In this document: positions 1 through 10,700 of the stretch, one piece after another | Layout: every line of letters starts with the position of its first letter | Numbering within the stretch: the stretch's first letter is position 1 | Assembly: GCA_016931575.1 (NCBI GenBank) | Contig: JAFGEO010000070.1 | Location: 28,618 to 92,617 of the forward strand | DNA: 64,000 bases | Direction: 5' to 3' | Origin: Bacteroidales bacterium | Lineage (GTDB): Bacteria > Bacteroidota > Bacteroidia > Bacteroidales > UBA10428 | Notes under the pieces: generated by a model | The model's input: the letters and a program-made list of their open reading frames with translations, nothing else | What the model was told of the DNA's origin: nothing | Databases searched by the model: none | Made by a program: the position numbers and the translations under genes

Positions 1-1572
1 TTCATTAATCCGTAGCTGGGCTTCTATCTTTTTTTTCTGGTCAATATCCTTGATCACTATCATGATCTTGGTCTCACTGTTGAGGTTTATGCTTTTTAGG
101 ATAATTTCAGTCCAAAATTCTTTACCATCCTGGCGTTTTGCCAGCTGTTCAAATTGTATGCTCTTTTGTTTGATTGCCTGTTCAATCCGTTTTGCCAATT
201 CATTTTTTATGGTTGTATCCGGGTCACTAAAGAATTTGCAAATATTAAAATTGATAACAGCTTCAAAGTCAGTCACGAACATCCTCAGCATCGTCAGGTT
301 GGCATCTTCTATCACGGCGGTGGAAGCATGAATAATAAGTATCGCATCGTTAGAAGAATTAAAAATCTCCCTGTAATTTTGTTCACTTTCCTTAATTGAT
401 ATTTCTGCCTGTTTGCGTTCTGAAATATCCATGAAACAACCAACGATCTGTGCCGGGTGTTTGTCACTTTTATCAATATATACAGCCTGGTCATAGATCC
501 AGATCTCCCGATCATGAGCGTCTTTCCAGCGGTATTCAACAGAGATATGTTCGTTGGGGGTCATTTTATTAAATGATCCGCCAACTCTGGCATAATCCTC
601 CTTGAGTATCCTTAAGTGCCACATTTCCGGGTTTTCCATTAATTCTTTGGAAGTGAATCCGCTTAGCATTTCTATTTGTTCGCTGTACCAGATCTTGCTC
701 CGGTCCATTTTTTCGAAAGAATAGAAAGCCACAGGTACTGAACTGACAATCATACGAAGTTGGGCTTCACTCTTACGCCAGTCAAGGGTGCGGGTATGGT
801 ATTTATTTTCAAGGTCAATATAGGCAGCCCTTGAATTTGTGATGTCCATATGGATCCTGGCGAAGAACAGTCCACCGGGGGTATTAAAAGAGGATATGCG
901 GAATTGAATATATTTTCTTTTTCCCTGAACATCTTTTTCGATCTCACCAATAAATTCTTTATTCTTAGGGGCATGCAGGATCTCCTGTAGAGTTTCCCGG
1001 AGGCGTTTTTTCTCTTCAGAAGTTTTTCTGTTGGGGGGCAGGTAATCAAAATCAAACTCCCAAACGGGTCTATTCAGGTATTTTTCCTGATCCACTTCAT
1101 ACAATTCCGACATTTTTGAATTCCATTCCACGATAATTCCTTTCTGGTTGAAAATGCATATCCCATCTGGTGATTGGTGGATCAGGGAGTTGAATAGTCC
1201 CCGGGTGTCTTCAATCTCAATGGTTTCGGCTGCAACCACCTGATAGAGTGAATTTCCCGGGCTATATTCCCGGATTAATACTAATCGGATTTTTTTTGAA
1301 GATCCGGAGGTTGTTCTCAGTATTTCCCGGCTGCCAACAGGAAGTTTTTCTTTTTCAAGAAACAGGGTATCGATCGGTTGATTCAGATTAATTTCAAGAA
1401 TGTGCTGTGCTTCCTCATTACAATAAGTAATTTCATCTCCATCTATTTCAAGCAAAGCCAGGGGCAAACTGATAATAAGCTCCTTGTACTTCTCTTTCCA
1501 GGGATTTGGATTCGAAAGCTGGTGAGGGCCTTCCTTATTTTTCCGATGTCCGAGTCGATTTGGAATTTTCAT
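1..1572 (-). CDS. Multi-PAS sensor protein, N-terminal part (cut by window edge)
   Basis: The frame is open from an ATG at 1572 to the first base of the window, giving 524 codons without a stop, so the C-terminus lies outside. At least four PAS-like segments can be seen, at about residues 28-115, 120-245, 265-385 and 390-515. The third ends in the typical PAC-type phrase 'MDISERKQAE', and a fresh PAS ('NYREIFNSSNDAI') follows directly. There is no transmembrane segment in the visible part, so the sensor is probably cytoplasmic. Proteins with this layout usually end in a histidine kinase or a GGDEF domain; that is inference, because the output domain is not visible. It is divergent from hemW, with about 175 bp between them. 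Confidence 0.85.
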   Translation of the reverse strand, partial: MKIPNRLGHRKNKEGPHQLSNPNPWKEKYKELIISLPLALLEIDGDEITYCNEEAQHILEINLNQPIDTLFLEKEKLPVGSREILRTTSGSSKKIRLVLIREYSPGNSLYQVVAAETIEIEDTRGLFNSLIHQSPDGICIFNQKGIIVEWNSKMSELYEVDQEKYLNRPVWEFDFDYLPPNRKTSEEKKRLRETLQEILHAPKNKEFIGEIEKDVQGKRKYIQFRISSFNTPGGLFFARIHMDITNSRAAYIDLENKYHTRTLDWRKSEAQLRMIVSSVPVAFYSFEKMDRSKIWYSEQIEMLSGFTSKELMENPEMWHLRILKEDYARVGGSFNKMTPNEHISVEYRWKDAHDREIWIYDQAVYIDKSDKHPAQIVGCFMDISERKQAEISIKESEQNYREIFNSSNDAILIIHASTAVIEDANLTMLRMFVTDFEAVINFNICKFFSDPDTTIKNELAKRIEQAIKQKSIQFEQLAKRQDGKEFWTEIILKSINLNSETKIMIVIKDIDQKKKIEAQLRINE

Positions 1573-1748
1573 GGAATGGGAGTTATCCCGTTTCAATTAA
1601 AGATATTAATTTTTTATCAGCTGTTCTACACTTTCACCGACATGATTCAAGGGGCTGAATAATTGGGCAGGGAAAATTTCTGCTTTGAAAGCCATAAAAT
1701 ATTCCCAACTGGTTTTACTTTGTATTCTCAAATCATGATTTTCAGGAA

Positions 1749-2879
1749 ATGGCCGGTTTATACATTCATATTCCTTTTTGCAGAAAAGTGTGTTATTACT
1801 GCGATTTTCATTTTTCAGTTTCTTTGAAGAATAAGGAAGCTATGATCTGTGCCATCTTGCAGGAGATGGAGTACCGTAAGGCTGAGGTGGATGTGCCGGT
1901 GGAAACCCTGTATTTTGGAGGAGGGACACCTTCTGTACTGAGCATCTCCGAGTTAAGCAGGTTTTTCAATAGTATTGAGAAGCACTTCCCTTTGACAGAG
2001 AAGGCAGAAATCACGCTGGAGGTCAATCCAGATGATCTGACACCTGAATATGCCCTGCTATTAAAGACAGATACCCCAGTCAATCGCCTGAGCATAGGCA
2101 TACAAGCTTTCCAGGACCGGCACCTGCAATTGATGAACCGTCGTCATTCGGGAGAAGAAGCCAGAAAAAGTATCGAGACAGCCCTTTCAGCCGGATTTGA
2201 AAACCTGAACATCGATCTCATCTATGGCATTCCTGGTTTGAGTTTACAGGAATGGAAGGAGAATCTGGGCATTTTAACCAGGAGTCCTGTTCCGCATTTA
2301 TCTGCCTATCACCTGGGGATCGAACCAAAGACTGTGTTCGGTAATATGCTTCAAAAAGGAAAAATCAAAGAGATAGCTGAAGAAGAAAGCCTGGAACAGT
2401 TCAACCTATTACTTGATTTCACGGAATCCCTGGGCTATGATCACTACGAAATTTCAAACTTCGCCCTGGAGGGACACCATTCAAAACATAACCTGGGGTA
2501 CTGGCAGGGGAAGCCCTACCTGGGCTTTGGTCCTTCAGCTCATTCCTTTGACGGGAAAAGCCGGCGCTGGAATGTGGCAATAAATCAAGTGTATATCGAT
2601 GAGATCCGGGAGGGTTCAGAAAATTATTATGAATCAGAGATAACGGATGTTAAGAAGGCTTTTAACGAATACATTTTAACAGCACTACGCACAAAATGGG
2701 GTATCGATTCAGGGTATATCCAGGAACGTTTCGGGAAGGATTATGCCGGGGAGACAGTAAAAAAAATCCCTCGTTTTATGCAGGAGGGTTTGATTATACA
2801 AAAGGGGGAGCAGTATATTTTAAGTCGTAAAGGGAAACTTATTTCGGACTATATTATGACCGAGTTAATCATTGCCTGA
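1749..2879 (+). CDS. hemW: Radical SAM heme chaperone HemW
   Basis: The 376-residue protein begins with the radical SAM cluster motif CRKVCYYC (Cys11, Cys15, Cys18), which binds a 4Fe-4S cluster and S-adenosylmethionine. It continues with 'YFGGGTPSVL' and 'NLDLIYGIPG'-like motifs typical of HemN/HemW proteins ('LNIDLIYGIPGLSLQEW' here). The length matches HemW rather than the longer HemN, and the HemW C-terminal domain is present. HemW is a cytoplasmic heme-binding protein thought to deliver heme to respiratory enzymes; older annotations call it oxygen-independent coproporphyrinogen III oxidase. The ATG at 1749 sits directly before the conserved 'GLYIHIPFC' start of the family. Confidence 0.93.
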   Translation: MAGLYIHIPFCRKVCYYCDFHFSVSLKNKEAMICAILQEMEYRKAEVDVPVETLYFGGGTPSVLSISELSRFFNSIEKHFPLTEKAEITLEVNPDDLTPEYALLLKTDTPVNRLSIGIQAFQDRHLQLMNRRHSGEEARKSIETALSAGFENLNIDLIYGIPGLSLQEWKENLGILTRSPVPHLSAYHLGIEPKTVFGNMLQKGKIKEIAEEESLEQFNLLLDFTESLGYDHYEISNFALEGHHSKHNLGYWQGKPYLGFGPSAHSFDGKSRRWNVAINQVYIDEIREGSENYYESEITDVKKAFNEYILTALRTKWGIDSGYIQERFGKDYAGETVKKIPRFMQEGLIIQKGEQYILSRKGKLISDYIMTELIIA

Positions 2880-2910
2880 CAGGCTATTCAACCTGTCAGG
2901 CATGATGATT

Positions 2911-3855
2911 TTATTTTCCCAGTTGAAACGAAACAGCTCCGATTTGGTGACCTTCGCAATATAATTCGCAATAGTAGAATCCGGGATTAAGCTCAACGGT
3001 TTTGTGCCAGAAAATACTTACATCCAGTGCAGTATTATCATAAGACACCTTTCTTTTCTCGGAATATTCGAAAATCTGACCCTTGTGCTCGTATGCTCCG
3101 CTTTCACCTTCCGGTGCAGGCAGGATCTCTTCGTTGGGGCCAGTAATTTTAAGGTAGATCATCTTATCGCCTTTTTCTGAGGTCCTGTTCTCATTAATGG
3201 TAAAATCTACCCGGATCTGGTCCAGTTTTTTAGCGCTGTTCTTTGGTTTATCTTTATTATCCTTGTATCCGGCAGCAAAAAGTTTGCTGGTTGTCAGCTT
3301 TTTTCCCAGGTCAACAGTTTCTTCAAGGGTTTCCAGTATTTTCTGTGTTTCCTCCAGTTGCTGTGAGGTAGCCATATACCTGTTGGTCACCCGGATATTC
3401 TGTTGTGTAAGCGAATCGTTTCTTACATTCAGTGAATCAATCTGAACAATATAACTTCTCATAATTTCCCTAAGGGTACCCAGTTCCTTTTGGTACATCT
3501 TAATTTTGGCATAATTTGAGGCCTGTGTTTTTAACAGGCTGCGGATCCTTTCCTGTTCAGCTCCCAGCTGGGTGTCCAGTGAATCGCTATGCGCTATAAG
3601 AGAATCATAAGCAATGATCATTTCCCTCAATTCACCTTCGAGTTGCGTCTTTTCTTCGGTAAGCAAGGCCTTGTCATTAGCCTGATTGACATCTTCAGCT
3701 TTTTGATTCTGATTTCCCTTGATGATGGTTATCACAAGGATTATTACAATAACAGAAAGTGTAATGATGGTGGCAATCAGCCACATTGGCACTCTCTTTT
3801 CTGGTTCCTGCCTTTTGAGTTTCTCAAAGTTTGGGGTATTTGTTGTAGATTCCAT
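2911..3855 (-). CDS. Single-pass membrane protein with coiled coil and C-terminal beta domain
   Basis: I do not recognise a named family. The 314-residue protein has a short basic cytoplasmic N-terminus, one hydrophobic helix at about residues 23-45, and a long heptad-like coiled coil at about 60-190 rich in Glu, Gln, Leu and 'SLxxxNDSL'-type repeats. It ends in a compact domain at about 215-314 with beta-type composition ('GFYYCELYCEGHQIGAVSFQL'). The layout suggests a membrane-anchored protein whose coiled coil reaches into the periplasm. Similar proteins are common in Bacteroidota and are often wrongly called SMC-like because of the coiled coil. The start is the ATG at 3855; transcription converges with hemW. 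Confidence 0.6.
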   Translation of the reverse strand: MESTTNTPNFEKLKRQEPEKRVPMWLIATIITLSVIVIILVITIIKGNQNQKAEDVNQANDKALLTEEKTQLEGELREMIIAYDSLIAHSDSLDTQLGAEQERIRSLLKTQASNYAKIKMYQKELGTLREIMRSYIVQIDSLNVRNDSLTQQNIRVTNRYMATSQQLEETQKILETLEETVDLGKKLTTSKLFAAGYKDNKDKPKNSAKKLDQIRVDFTINENRTSEKGDKMIYLKITGPNEEILPAPEGESGAYEHKGQIFEYSEKRKVSYDNTALDVSIFWHKTVELNPGFYYCELYCEGHQIGAVSFQLGK

Positions 3856-3961
3856 AGTTTAATTAAATAGTTTAGTGTACGAACTAATATTCCAAGGATT
3901 TATTGTTTTATCGGGTTAAAAGGTATTTACAAATCCAATTTTTCTGTTTCCAGGTCTGTTT

Positions 3962-4546
3962 TTAGAATGAGCTTCCTTTATAAACTCTGGCTTCATTAAG
4001 AGGCACAATTTGCCCGGAGTAGGTCAGCGAACCGGAATACATTCCACGAACGGTAGCTTCTGTATTACCCGTAGAGGTAATCCAGAAATGAATATCATAA
4101 TTTCCTAAGGCAGACATCAAATGCATTTCAATATTAAAGGTAGTTCCCCTTTTTGTTGTTTTCTTGCTGACCTCATATTTTGTGATAGATCCATCAACGG
4201 TTATCCCGCCTACCCCGTTGTAACCGACACCCCAGTTTGAGCCAATCTGAAGCATTCCATCCAGCGAATCAACAACGATGAAATTCAGCAGGGAATTTAC
4301 AGCTTGACGGGTTCCGGATTTTCCGGCGATAAAATCTGCCTCCAGGACAAACTGCTGACTGGATACCAGTTCTTCGGTAAGCTTTATCATTCTTTCCTCT
4401 TCGGCCAGGCGATCAGCAATTCGTTTTTCTTTGACCATATTGCGCAATTCCTTCTTACTCATTACGGGTTCTCCGTAAGGATTATCCTGGGCTGACAGGG
4501 GCAGAAGCAGAAATATGCCAGGTAAAATGAGAAACCAGGTTTTCAT
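3962..4546 (-). CDS. DUF4251 family exported protein
   Basis: The 194-residue protein starts with a signal peptide ('WFLILPGIFLLLPLSAQ'). A charged helix with 'KRIADRLAEEERMIK' follows, then a domain with the DUF4251 pattern 'LNFIVVDSLDGMLQIGSNWGVGYNGVGG...TVDGSITKYE', ending in 'VRGMYSGSLTYSGQIVPL'. DUF4251 proteins are a Bacteroidota-specific periplasmic or surface family of unknown function. The strand agrees with the coiled-coil gene downstream, but a gap of about 100 bp means co-transcription is only possible. Identification rests on the glycine-rich motif block. Confidence 0.8.
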   Translation of the reverse strand: MKTWFLILPGIFLLLPLSAQDNPYGEPVMSKKELRNMVKEKRIADRLAEEERMIKLTEELVSSQQFVLEADFIAGKSGTRQAVNSLLNFIVVDSLDGMLQIGSNWGVGYNGVGGITVDGSITKYEVSKKTTKRGTTFNIEMHLMSALGNYDIHFWITSTGNTEATVRGMYSGSLTYSGQIVPLNEARVYKGSSF

Positions 4547-4707
4547 AGGATCGCCGGATTTGTACCCTCAAAATTAGTAAAAGTTTCACAGGACAGCCTG
4601 AATAGTTTTCAAAAAGCAATAAATCCAATAAAACATAAGCATCACCTGCTTACCGGGGGCGAAAGTCTTAGCATAATAAAAAAATTCAGCGGAAATCTGG
4701 TGAGCGA

Positions 4708-5088
4708 TCAGTCGTCAAAAACTTCAGCATACTTGTGGTAATCGAAGGATATCCTGGGAAGCAGTTCATCGTAAATCTCTCCGGATTCAAGGATCTCATC
4801 GTCTCCGTCTTCGTAGAACCACTTCAGGTTGATTTTTTTAAAATTGGTATTCCCCTCCACTGCCTTAAGAAAATCATAAAGTTGTTTTGAAACGGCTGTA
4901 TTGAAGTATTCCAGGTTAATTTCCAGCCTGACTTCATCAATTGAGAAAGCTTTTACCCATTGAATCATAGGGCTGAAGAATTCGTGTGCATTTTCAGGAA
5001 GTGCTCTTCCTGCAATACGCAGTAAACCATTTGTATTTAATTCTACAGATGGCATTGTGGAAGAACCCTCAATGAATAAATTTTCCAT
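4708..5088 (-). CDS. DUF1987 / SiaC-family regulatory phosphoprotein
   Basis: The 126-residue protein has the DUF1987 pattern: 'TPSVELNTNGLLRIAGRALPEN'-like N-terminus (here 'MPSVELNTNGLLRIAGRA'), 'FFSPMIQWVKAF', 'LEINLEYFNTAVSKQLYDFLK' and a C-terminal 'WFYEDGDDEILESGE'. In Pseudomonas the homologue SiaC is a STAS-like partner-switch protein phosphorylated by SiaB and dephosphorylated by SiaA, and it controls a diguanylate cyclase. In this genome no SiaA/SiaB neighbours are visible. A TTG at 5097 is also possible, but the ATG at 5088 lines up with the family's usual 'MENLxIEGT' start. The protein is cytoplasmic. Confidence 0.8.
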   Translation of the reverse strand: MENLFIEGSSTMPSVELNTNGLLRIAGRALPENAHEFFSPMIQWVKAFSIDEVRLEINLEYFNTAVSKQLYDFLKAVEGNTNFKKINLKWFYEDGDDEILESGEIYDELLPRISFDYHKYAEVFDD

Positions 5089-5218
5089 AGACAACAACTA
5101 TCAGGTAATACAAAATTAATTTTCTCGGGATAAAAACCATTTCTCGATTGATAAAATGGTATAAATGAGTGACCAACGATCCATAAATGACTACTTCTCC
5201 TCACTTTTACCCTGAGAA

Positions 5219-5914
5219 TCAGATCAGATTTCTAACTTCAGCCGCTTTTATGATAATGCGGACAATTTCGTCAACGCTGAGGGTCATGGTATTCAATGTC
5301 AGATCGAACTGGGTGTAGTCGGTATTTTTTCCTTCGAAATACTCCCGAAACTGCTTGCGCTTTTTATCGACATCCATGGCATACTTTTCAGCCTCTTCCA
5401 GGGAAAGGTTCTGTTTTTCACTTATTCTCAGAACGCGCCATTCAAGTGGTGCCTCAAGATTTATGTGAAGCGACAAAGGAATATCACGAGTTATGGCTAC
5501 ACCCCCCCGGCCAACGATAACGGCATTCCCTTCACAGGCAATGTTCCGGATGACGCGGCCTATAGTGTTCCTGATCTTCCGGTCGCTTTTATAATATTTT
5601 GAAAGGTGAGCAGAGAAGATATCGTCGATCAATCCTTTTTGCTCATACTCGAAAACATATTTAATCTTGGAGGGATCCATATCAAGTTCGCGGGCCGACT
5701 CACTCATTATTTCTTTGGTAATCAGCTTCCACGGTGCACTGGATTCACCTTTTACCATCATTTTTTCTGCAAGGTCAGCAATAAGTTTCCTGGCGATTTT
5801 TTTTGCAGGGCAACCATACAAACGCGAGATTGTGATTACCGGTCCGGGTCTTTCTTTTCTGGCTGATTCCTCAGTCAGGCGATTAGACATATACTTAAGT
5901 AGATCAACTTTCAT
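5219..5914 (-). CDS. Cytidylate kinase-like family protein
   Basis: The 231-residue protein has an N-terminal P-loop-like region modified to 'PGPVITISRLYGCPAKKIA', then 'IKYVFEYEQKGLIDDIF', 'ACEGNAVIVGRGG' and 'SLHINLEAPLEWRVLRI', the order seen in the cytidylate kinase-like family (PF13189-type). These are related to Cmk and use a Gly-Cys-Pro variant of the nucleotide loop; the true substrate is not established. The ATG at 5914 is chosen, but an in-frame GTG at 5944 would add ten residues. The gene stands alone, with about 130 bp to the DUF1987 gene downstream. Confidence 0.75.
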   Translation of the reverse strand: MKVDLLKYMSNRLTEESARKERPGPVITISRLYGCPAKKIARKLIADLAEKMMVKGESSAPWKLITKEIMSESARELDMDPSKIKYVFEYEQKGLIDDIFSAHLSKYYKSDRKIRNTIGRVIRNIACEGNAVIVGRGGVAITRDIPLSLHINLEAPLEWRVLRISEKQNLSLEEAEKYAMDVDKKRKQFREYFEGKNTDYTQFDLTLNTMTLSVDEIVRIIIKAAEVRNLI

Positions 5915-6121
5915 AAGCTGAAGCAATTTTGGGTGTCTCCTCACTAAATTTACTAATTCTATGCTAGTATTTCAAGAACATTTGAAAAATTCAACGAAAA
6001 TCTTAGGATTTTGAAATTCTTGTTTTTCAATATTTTTCCTAACTTAGGGAGTAATAGGTTTATGCGCCGATGTCATGTCATTAGAGGATGGCCATAAGGT
6101 AAAACATAAAAACAACAGCTT

Positions 6122-6619
6122 ATGGAGACGGCTGAATATTGGATACAGCACCTGAATTTACTACCTCATAAGGAAGGAGGGTTCTATCGTGAAGTATTTC
6201 GTTCCAGCATAGGTATCGAACAATATCACCTGCCCATAGGATATGATGGGTCCAGGCGCATTGTTACAAGCATTTATTATTTGCTCCGGACAGGGGATGT
6301 ATCGAAGTTTCACCGGTTACGTTCCGATGAACTCTGGTACTATCACCACGGAAGCAGTATCAGGATTATTATCATCGATCGGGAGGGCAATAAACATACC
6401 AAATTTCTGGGGCCGCGCATTGAGAAGGCTGAGCACCTGCAGGTGCTTGTACCAGCGGGAGCCATTTTCGGAGCCGAAGTCATCGGAAACAATACGTATG
6501 GTTTGTGCGGCTGTATGGTTGCTCCGGGATTTGAATTTTCTGATTTTGAGGTATTTGAAAAAGAAGACCTGATCCAGGCCTATCCGAAGCACATCGATAT
6601 TATAAATAAGTTTGGTTAA
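6122..6619 (+). CDS. DUF985 family cupin-fold protein
   Basis: The 165-residue protein is a full-length DUF985 (Cupin_5) member: 'LNLLPHKEGGFYREVFRS', 'SIYYLLRTGDVSKFHRLRSDELWYYHHG', 'LQVLVPAGAIFGAEV' and 'CMVAPGFEFSDFEV'. The His and Glu residues in 'FHRL...DELW' lie where cupins bind a metal. Members are small cytoplasmic proteins of uncertain activity, loosely linked to sugar epimerase-like folds. The ATG at 6122 directly precedes the family start. The gene converges with the metal efflux operon, only 12 bp from the end of the adaptor gene, and no terminator is evident between them. Confidence 0.85.
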   Translation: METAEYWIQHLNLLPHKEGGFYREVFRSSIGIEQYHLPIGYDGSRRIVTSIYYLLRTGDVSKFHRLRSDELWYYHHGSSIRIIIIDREGNKHTKFLGPRIEKAEHLQVLVPAGAIFGAEVIGNNTYGLCGCMVAPGFEFSDFEVFEKEDLIQAYPKHIDIINKFG

Positions 6620-6631
6620 GCCGGATCATTA

Positions 6632-7762
6632 TTACCGGGCAAAGGCTGCGTGCATTTCATACGCTCCCCTTACAACATAATTTGCTTTCAGGGCCCCTTC
6701 AGGAAGTGATTTTATTTCTACCCACTCATTTTCCGTTCGACCGATCTTAACTTCAAGTGATTTGAACTGATTATCAGCTACTTGTTCGTAGATAAATCCT
6801 GTATTGTTTTCTATATGTACTCCCTGTGCGGGGAGGGCATATACGGAGTCAGACTTTACCAAAATTTCTGCTTTCACGAACATCCCCGGTATGAAGTTTT
6901 GATCTTTATCGGTAAGGCTTGCATGAATGTTAACGATGTTATTTTCATCCAGATTATGAGTGGAGCTCTTTAGCAGGGCTGTATAGGTTTTATCCGGATC
7001 GTTCAGCAAGACAAAATTGATCGACTGACCGGGAGCAATTTTATTAGCATCCGTCTCAAAAACTTTCAGATGCAGGATTGGAAGGCCATCCCCAATGATC
7101 TTAAAAATGGTCGATTCCTCCCGGCACAGCATGCCAATTGTGGCATTGATAGCTGAAATGTAACCGTTTATGGGAGATTTAAGCTCTATTTCGGGGATCA
7201 TGCTCTCGACATGGACGTTTTCAGGATCGAGTCCCAGGAACTGCAGTTGGTGTTTCAGTGCGAAAAGCCTGGCTTCCGTTTTCCGATATTCATTTTGGGC
7301 TTCCTGCATCTTTTTTATGGATGTTGCCTGGTCAATACTCAATTCCCCCTGGCGTTTGAAATCTTCCTTAAAGTATTCGTACTGACTTTTTGTTTCAAGA
7401 TATTCTTCCTGAATACGGATGTAGTCCGGATGGCTAAGAGTGGCCAGCACATCTCCTTTTCTGACATATTCGCCCATGTGAACATGCAGGTTTTTCAGAT
7501 AGCCTTTCATTATAGGTGCTACGATAGCCTGGTTCTCAGCACATGCCTCAATTGTCCCGTTGCATTCCACTTTATCATGCAGTAGTATTCTGCTGATGGT
7601 ACCCGTTTCAATTTTACTCACTTCAATCTGTGCATCGGTCAGGGTAATGCCGAGGGCTTCTCCGGCTGCACCTTCTGAAGGAGTTTCCTGGTTCTTATCT
7701 CCACAGCCGGCCATCAGGATAATAACAGGTATTACTATCCGGAAAACTTTTTTATTCAGCAT
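6632..7762 (-). CDS. CusB/CzcB-type RND efflux periplasmic adaptor lipoprotein
   Basis: The 376-residue protein has a lipoprotein signal ('VIPVIILMAGCGD', lipobox Cys). A split biotinyl-lipoyl domain follows ('APIMKGYLKNLHVHMGEYVRKGDVLATLSHPDY' and 'LKSPINGYISAINATIGM'), with an alpha-helical hairpin at about residues 120-190 between the halves. Beta-barrel and membrane-proximal domains end the protein. This is the membrane-fusion protein that links the inner-membrane pump CusA to the outer-membrane channel in heavy-metal (Cu/Ag or Co/Zn/Cd) efflux. It overlaps the upstream pump gene by 11 bp, so the two are one operon. An in-frame TTG at 7771 is less likely than this ATG. Confidence 0.9.
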   Translation of the reverse strand: MLNKKVFRIVIPVIILMAGCGDKNQETPSEGAAGEALGITLTDAQIEVSKIETGTISRILLHDKVECNGTIEACAENQAIVAPIMKGYLKNLHVHMGEYVRKGDVLATLSHPDYIRIQEEYLETKSQYEYFKEDFKRQGELSIDQATSIKKMQEAQNEYRKTEARLFALKHQLQFLGLDPENVHVESMIPEIELKSPINGYISAINATIGMLCREESTIFKIIGDGLPILHLKVFETDANKIAPGQSINFVLLNDPDKTYTALLKSSTHNLDENNIVNIHASLTDKDQNFIPGMFVKAEILVKSDSVYALPAQGVHIENNTGFIYEQVADNQFKSLEVKIGRTENEWVEIKSLPEGALKANYVVRGAYEMHAAFAR

Positions 7763-10700
7763 ATATTTCAAGTTGTAATGCAGTTTGATTATAATTATTT
7801 ATAGCAGTATAATATTCCTCCTGAATTCTGAATGCCAGGGAAATACTCTGAACATAAGTGGTAAAGTCAATTTCTTCTGTTGACAACATACTTTCTGCTG
7901 TACGTAATAAAATTTCAGCGTGAGGGAGGGCCACTTCCTGGTAATGTCTGACCTGCCTGAAATGTTGATTGAGTTCATAAAGCAGGTTATCAATATTTAG
8001 TGCGATCTGACGCTGCTGTATTTGTACCTCATTTGCCATAATCTCCGTCGCTATTTTTGCCTGGCGGACCTCCGAAATAGTTGACGGCAGCCATAGGGGA
8101 ACGGCGATTCCTACCTGCCAGCCAAACAGCCCAGTATTCTGAGCGATGCGTTGGGTAAAAATGCCGGCATTGATTTCCGGGAAATACTGTGCCTTTATCA
8201 TAGCTTCATCCTGTAAAGCCTGTTCGTATTTGCGGTTGTAATAGGATAGCTGGTCTGTTCCGCGGTAGTATGATGTATCCGTCAATTTGTCGATCTGATA
8301 TAATTCCGGTTCAGCTTCTACAGGGCAGTATGCTTCATCTGTCATCATAATTTTGTGAAGCTGGTTTTGCGCGATAACCACCTGGTCAGAGGCTGTGTAA
8401 TATTTTCCGCTGGCATCCGAACTTTGCGTGTAGGCCAATGATTTTTGGAGAAGACTAATATCACCGGCATCAAATTTAAGGTCGGCATGCCGGGTGAGGG
8501 TAGTGTAAAAGCTGATTTCCTGTTCCCGAATATTTTTTATGGCCAGTGCATATTGGTAATATTGATAGGCTGAACGGGTCTCTGCCTTGATTTGCCTGAC
8601 AATAAGTTTTTGCAAATCCTGTTGCGCCAGGATTTCAGTTTTAGCTTTTTTTACTGCATTGATATGGTAGGGGATAGAGCCAAAATTCTGGTTGGCTTCC
8701 AGATAAAAATCATTTTCGGTAGAGTTTATCTGGCCATACTGGTAGGTAAAGGCAGCGGGATCGAGCCGCCAGCTTCCCATGACCGCTTGCCCGGCCTGAT
8801 CTACCCTGAGGCCTGCGTTTTTAACCTTCAGGTTATTTTCCAGTGCAAGTTGTACAGCTTCATCCAGACTAATGGGAGTAGCAAGTGAATCCTGACTTTG
8901 TAGATTCAGGGGAACAAGGGCCAGGATAGGAACCAGAAGCAGGGAGCGGGACCATTTTTTCTTTGTTCGGAGCGGTCTGAAGGTGATGCCGTCTTTTGAA
9001 TTCATCATCAGGTAAAGGATTGGCAGGATGATCAGGGTGAGCATCGTGGAGGTCACAATACCACCGATAACGACCGTGGCCAGGGGCCTTTGAATTTCTG
9101 CTCCGGCCGAAGCAGAAACGGCCATCGGCAGGAAACCGAGGATATCGGTTGTGGCAGTGATCAGCACAGGCCGCAAGCGGGTACACGCTCCTTTAATAAC
9201 GATGTAGTTCACATTGGTGATCCCTTCGAGCTGCATTTCCCGATAATAGGAAATAAGCACAATGCCGTTCAGTACCGCAACACCAAACAAGGCGATAAAC
9301 CCAACACCGGCGGAAATGCTGAAGGGGATACCCCTTATCCAGAGTGCTGCGATGCCCCCGACGGTTGAAAGGGGAACAGCCGTAAAAATTAGCAGGGCAT
9401 ACCGGAAAGAATTAAATGTAAAGAAAAGCAGGATCAGGATCAGCAGCAGGGCTATGGGAACAGCTATCATTAAGCGTTTGCGGGCATGCTCAAAATTTTC
9501 AAACTGGCCTCCGTATTCGATGTAGTATCCGGGATTCAACTTCAATTGGGCAGTGAGCTTCTCATCAATCTCGTTCACCAGGCTTTGTATATCACGGTCG
9601 CGGACATTGACCCCGATATTGATCCTGCGGCGGGTATTATCCCTTGAAATCTGCATTGGGCCAAGATTTTCTTTTACCGATGCCACCTCACTAAATGGGA
9701 TAACCGTGCCCTGCGGAGTCATCACCGAAAGATTATTGAGGTTCATTTCGTTCCGGTAGGGCTCTGCCATGCGGATGACCAGGTCGAATTTTCGGTCATT
9801 CTCAAAAATGGCGCCCGTCGTAGTTCCCACATACGCGGTGCGGATAATATCGTTCAGCTGTTCAATATTCAATCCGTAGCGGGCTATGGCATCGCGCTTA
9901 TACTGAACAATGAGCTGGGGCAATCCAATGGTTTGTTCTATCCGGATATCGGCTGCACCCTGAATGGTGCCGATAATCTGTGCTGCTTCGTTGGCTTTTG
10001 CGGATAGTTGTTCCAGGTCGTCACCATAGATCTTTACGGCGACGTCTGATTTGGTCCCGGTCATTAATTCGTTGAACCTAAGCTGGATAGGTTGTGTAAA
10101 TTCGAAGGAGGCTGAGGTAATTTCCTCAAGGGCCTTCTTCATTTTTCCGATAAGTTCTACTCTTGTTTTGGCCGAGACCCATTCTTTTTTTTCTTTCAGC
10201 ACAATCATAATATCAGCATCTTCAACCGCCATGGGATCGGTGGGCACCTCAGCCGTCCCGATCTTGGAAATAACCTGTTCCACCTCGGGGAAATTATCAA
10301 TGAGTATCTTTTCTGCCCGGCTGGACATTTTTATGCTTTGCTGCAGGGAGCTGCCGGGGGGGAGGGTCATCTGCATGGCCAGGTCACCTTCCTCCAGTAC
10401 AGGTACAAATTCGCCTCCCAGGAAAGGGAAGGAAATAAGGCTTGCCAGAAAAACCACCGAGGTAACAATAAGGATCAGTTTTTTGTAGCGAAGGGAGAAC
10501 TTTAGTACCGGGTGATAGCTGTATTTTAAAAAACGGATGAACTTGTCAGAAAGGGTTCTTTTGTTGACGATCTTTTTCTTCAGGAACAATGACGACATCA
10601 TGGGGACATACGTCATTGAAAGCAAGAAAGCGCCAAATATGACAAAAGAGAAAGTCTGTGCCATCGGTTTGAAATTCTTTCCTTCAATACCCGTCAGCGA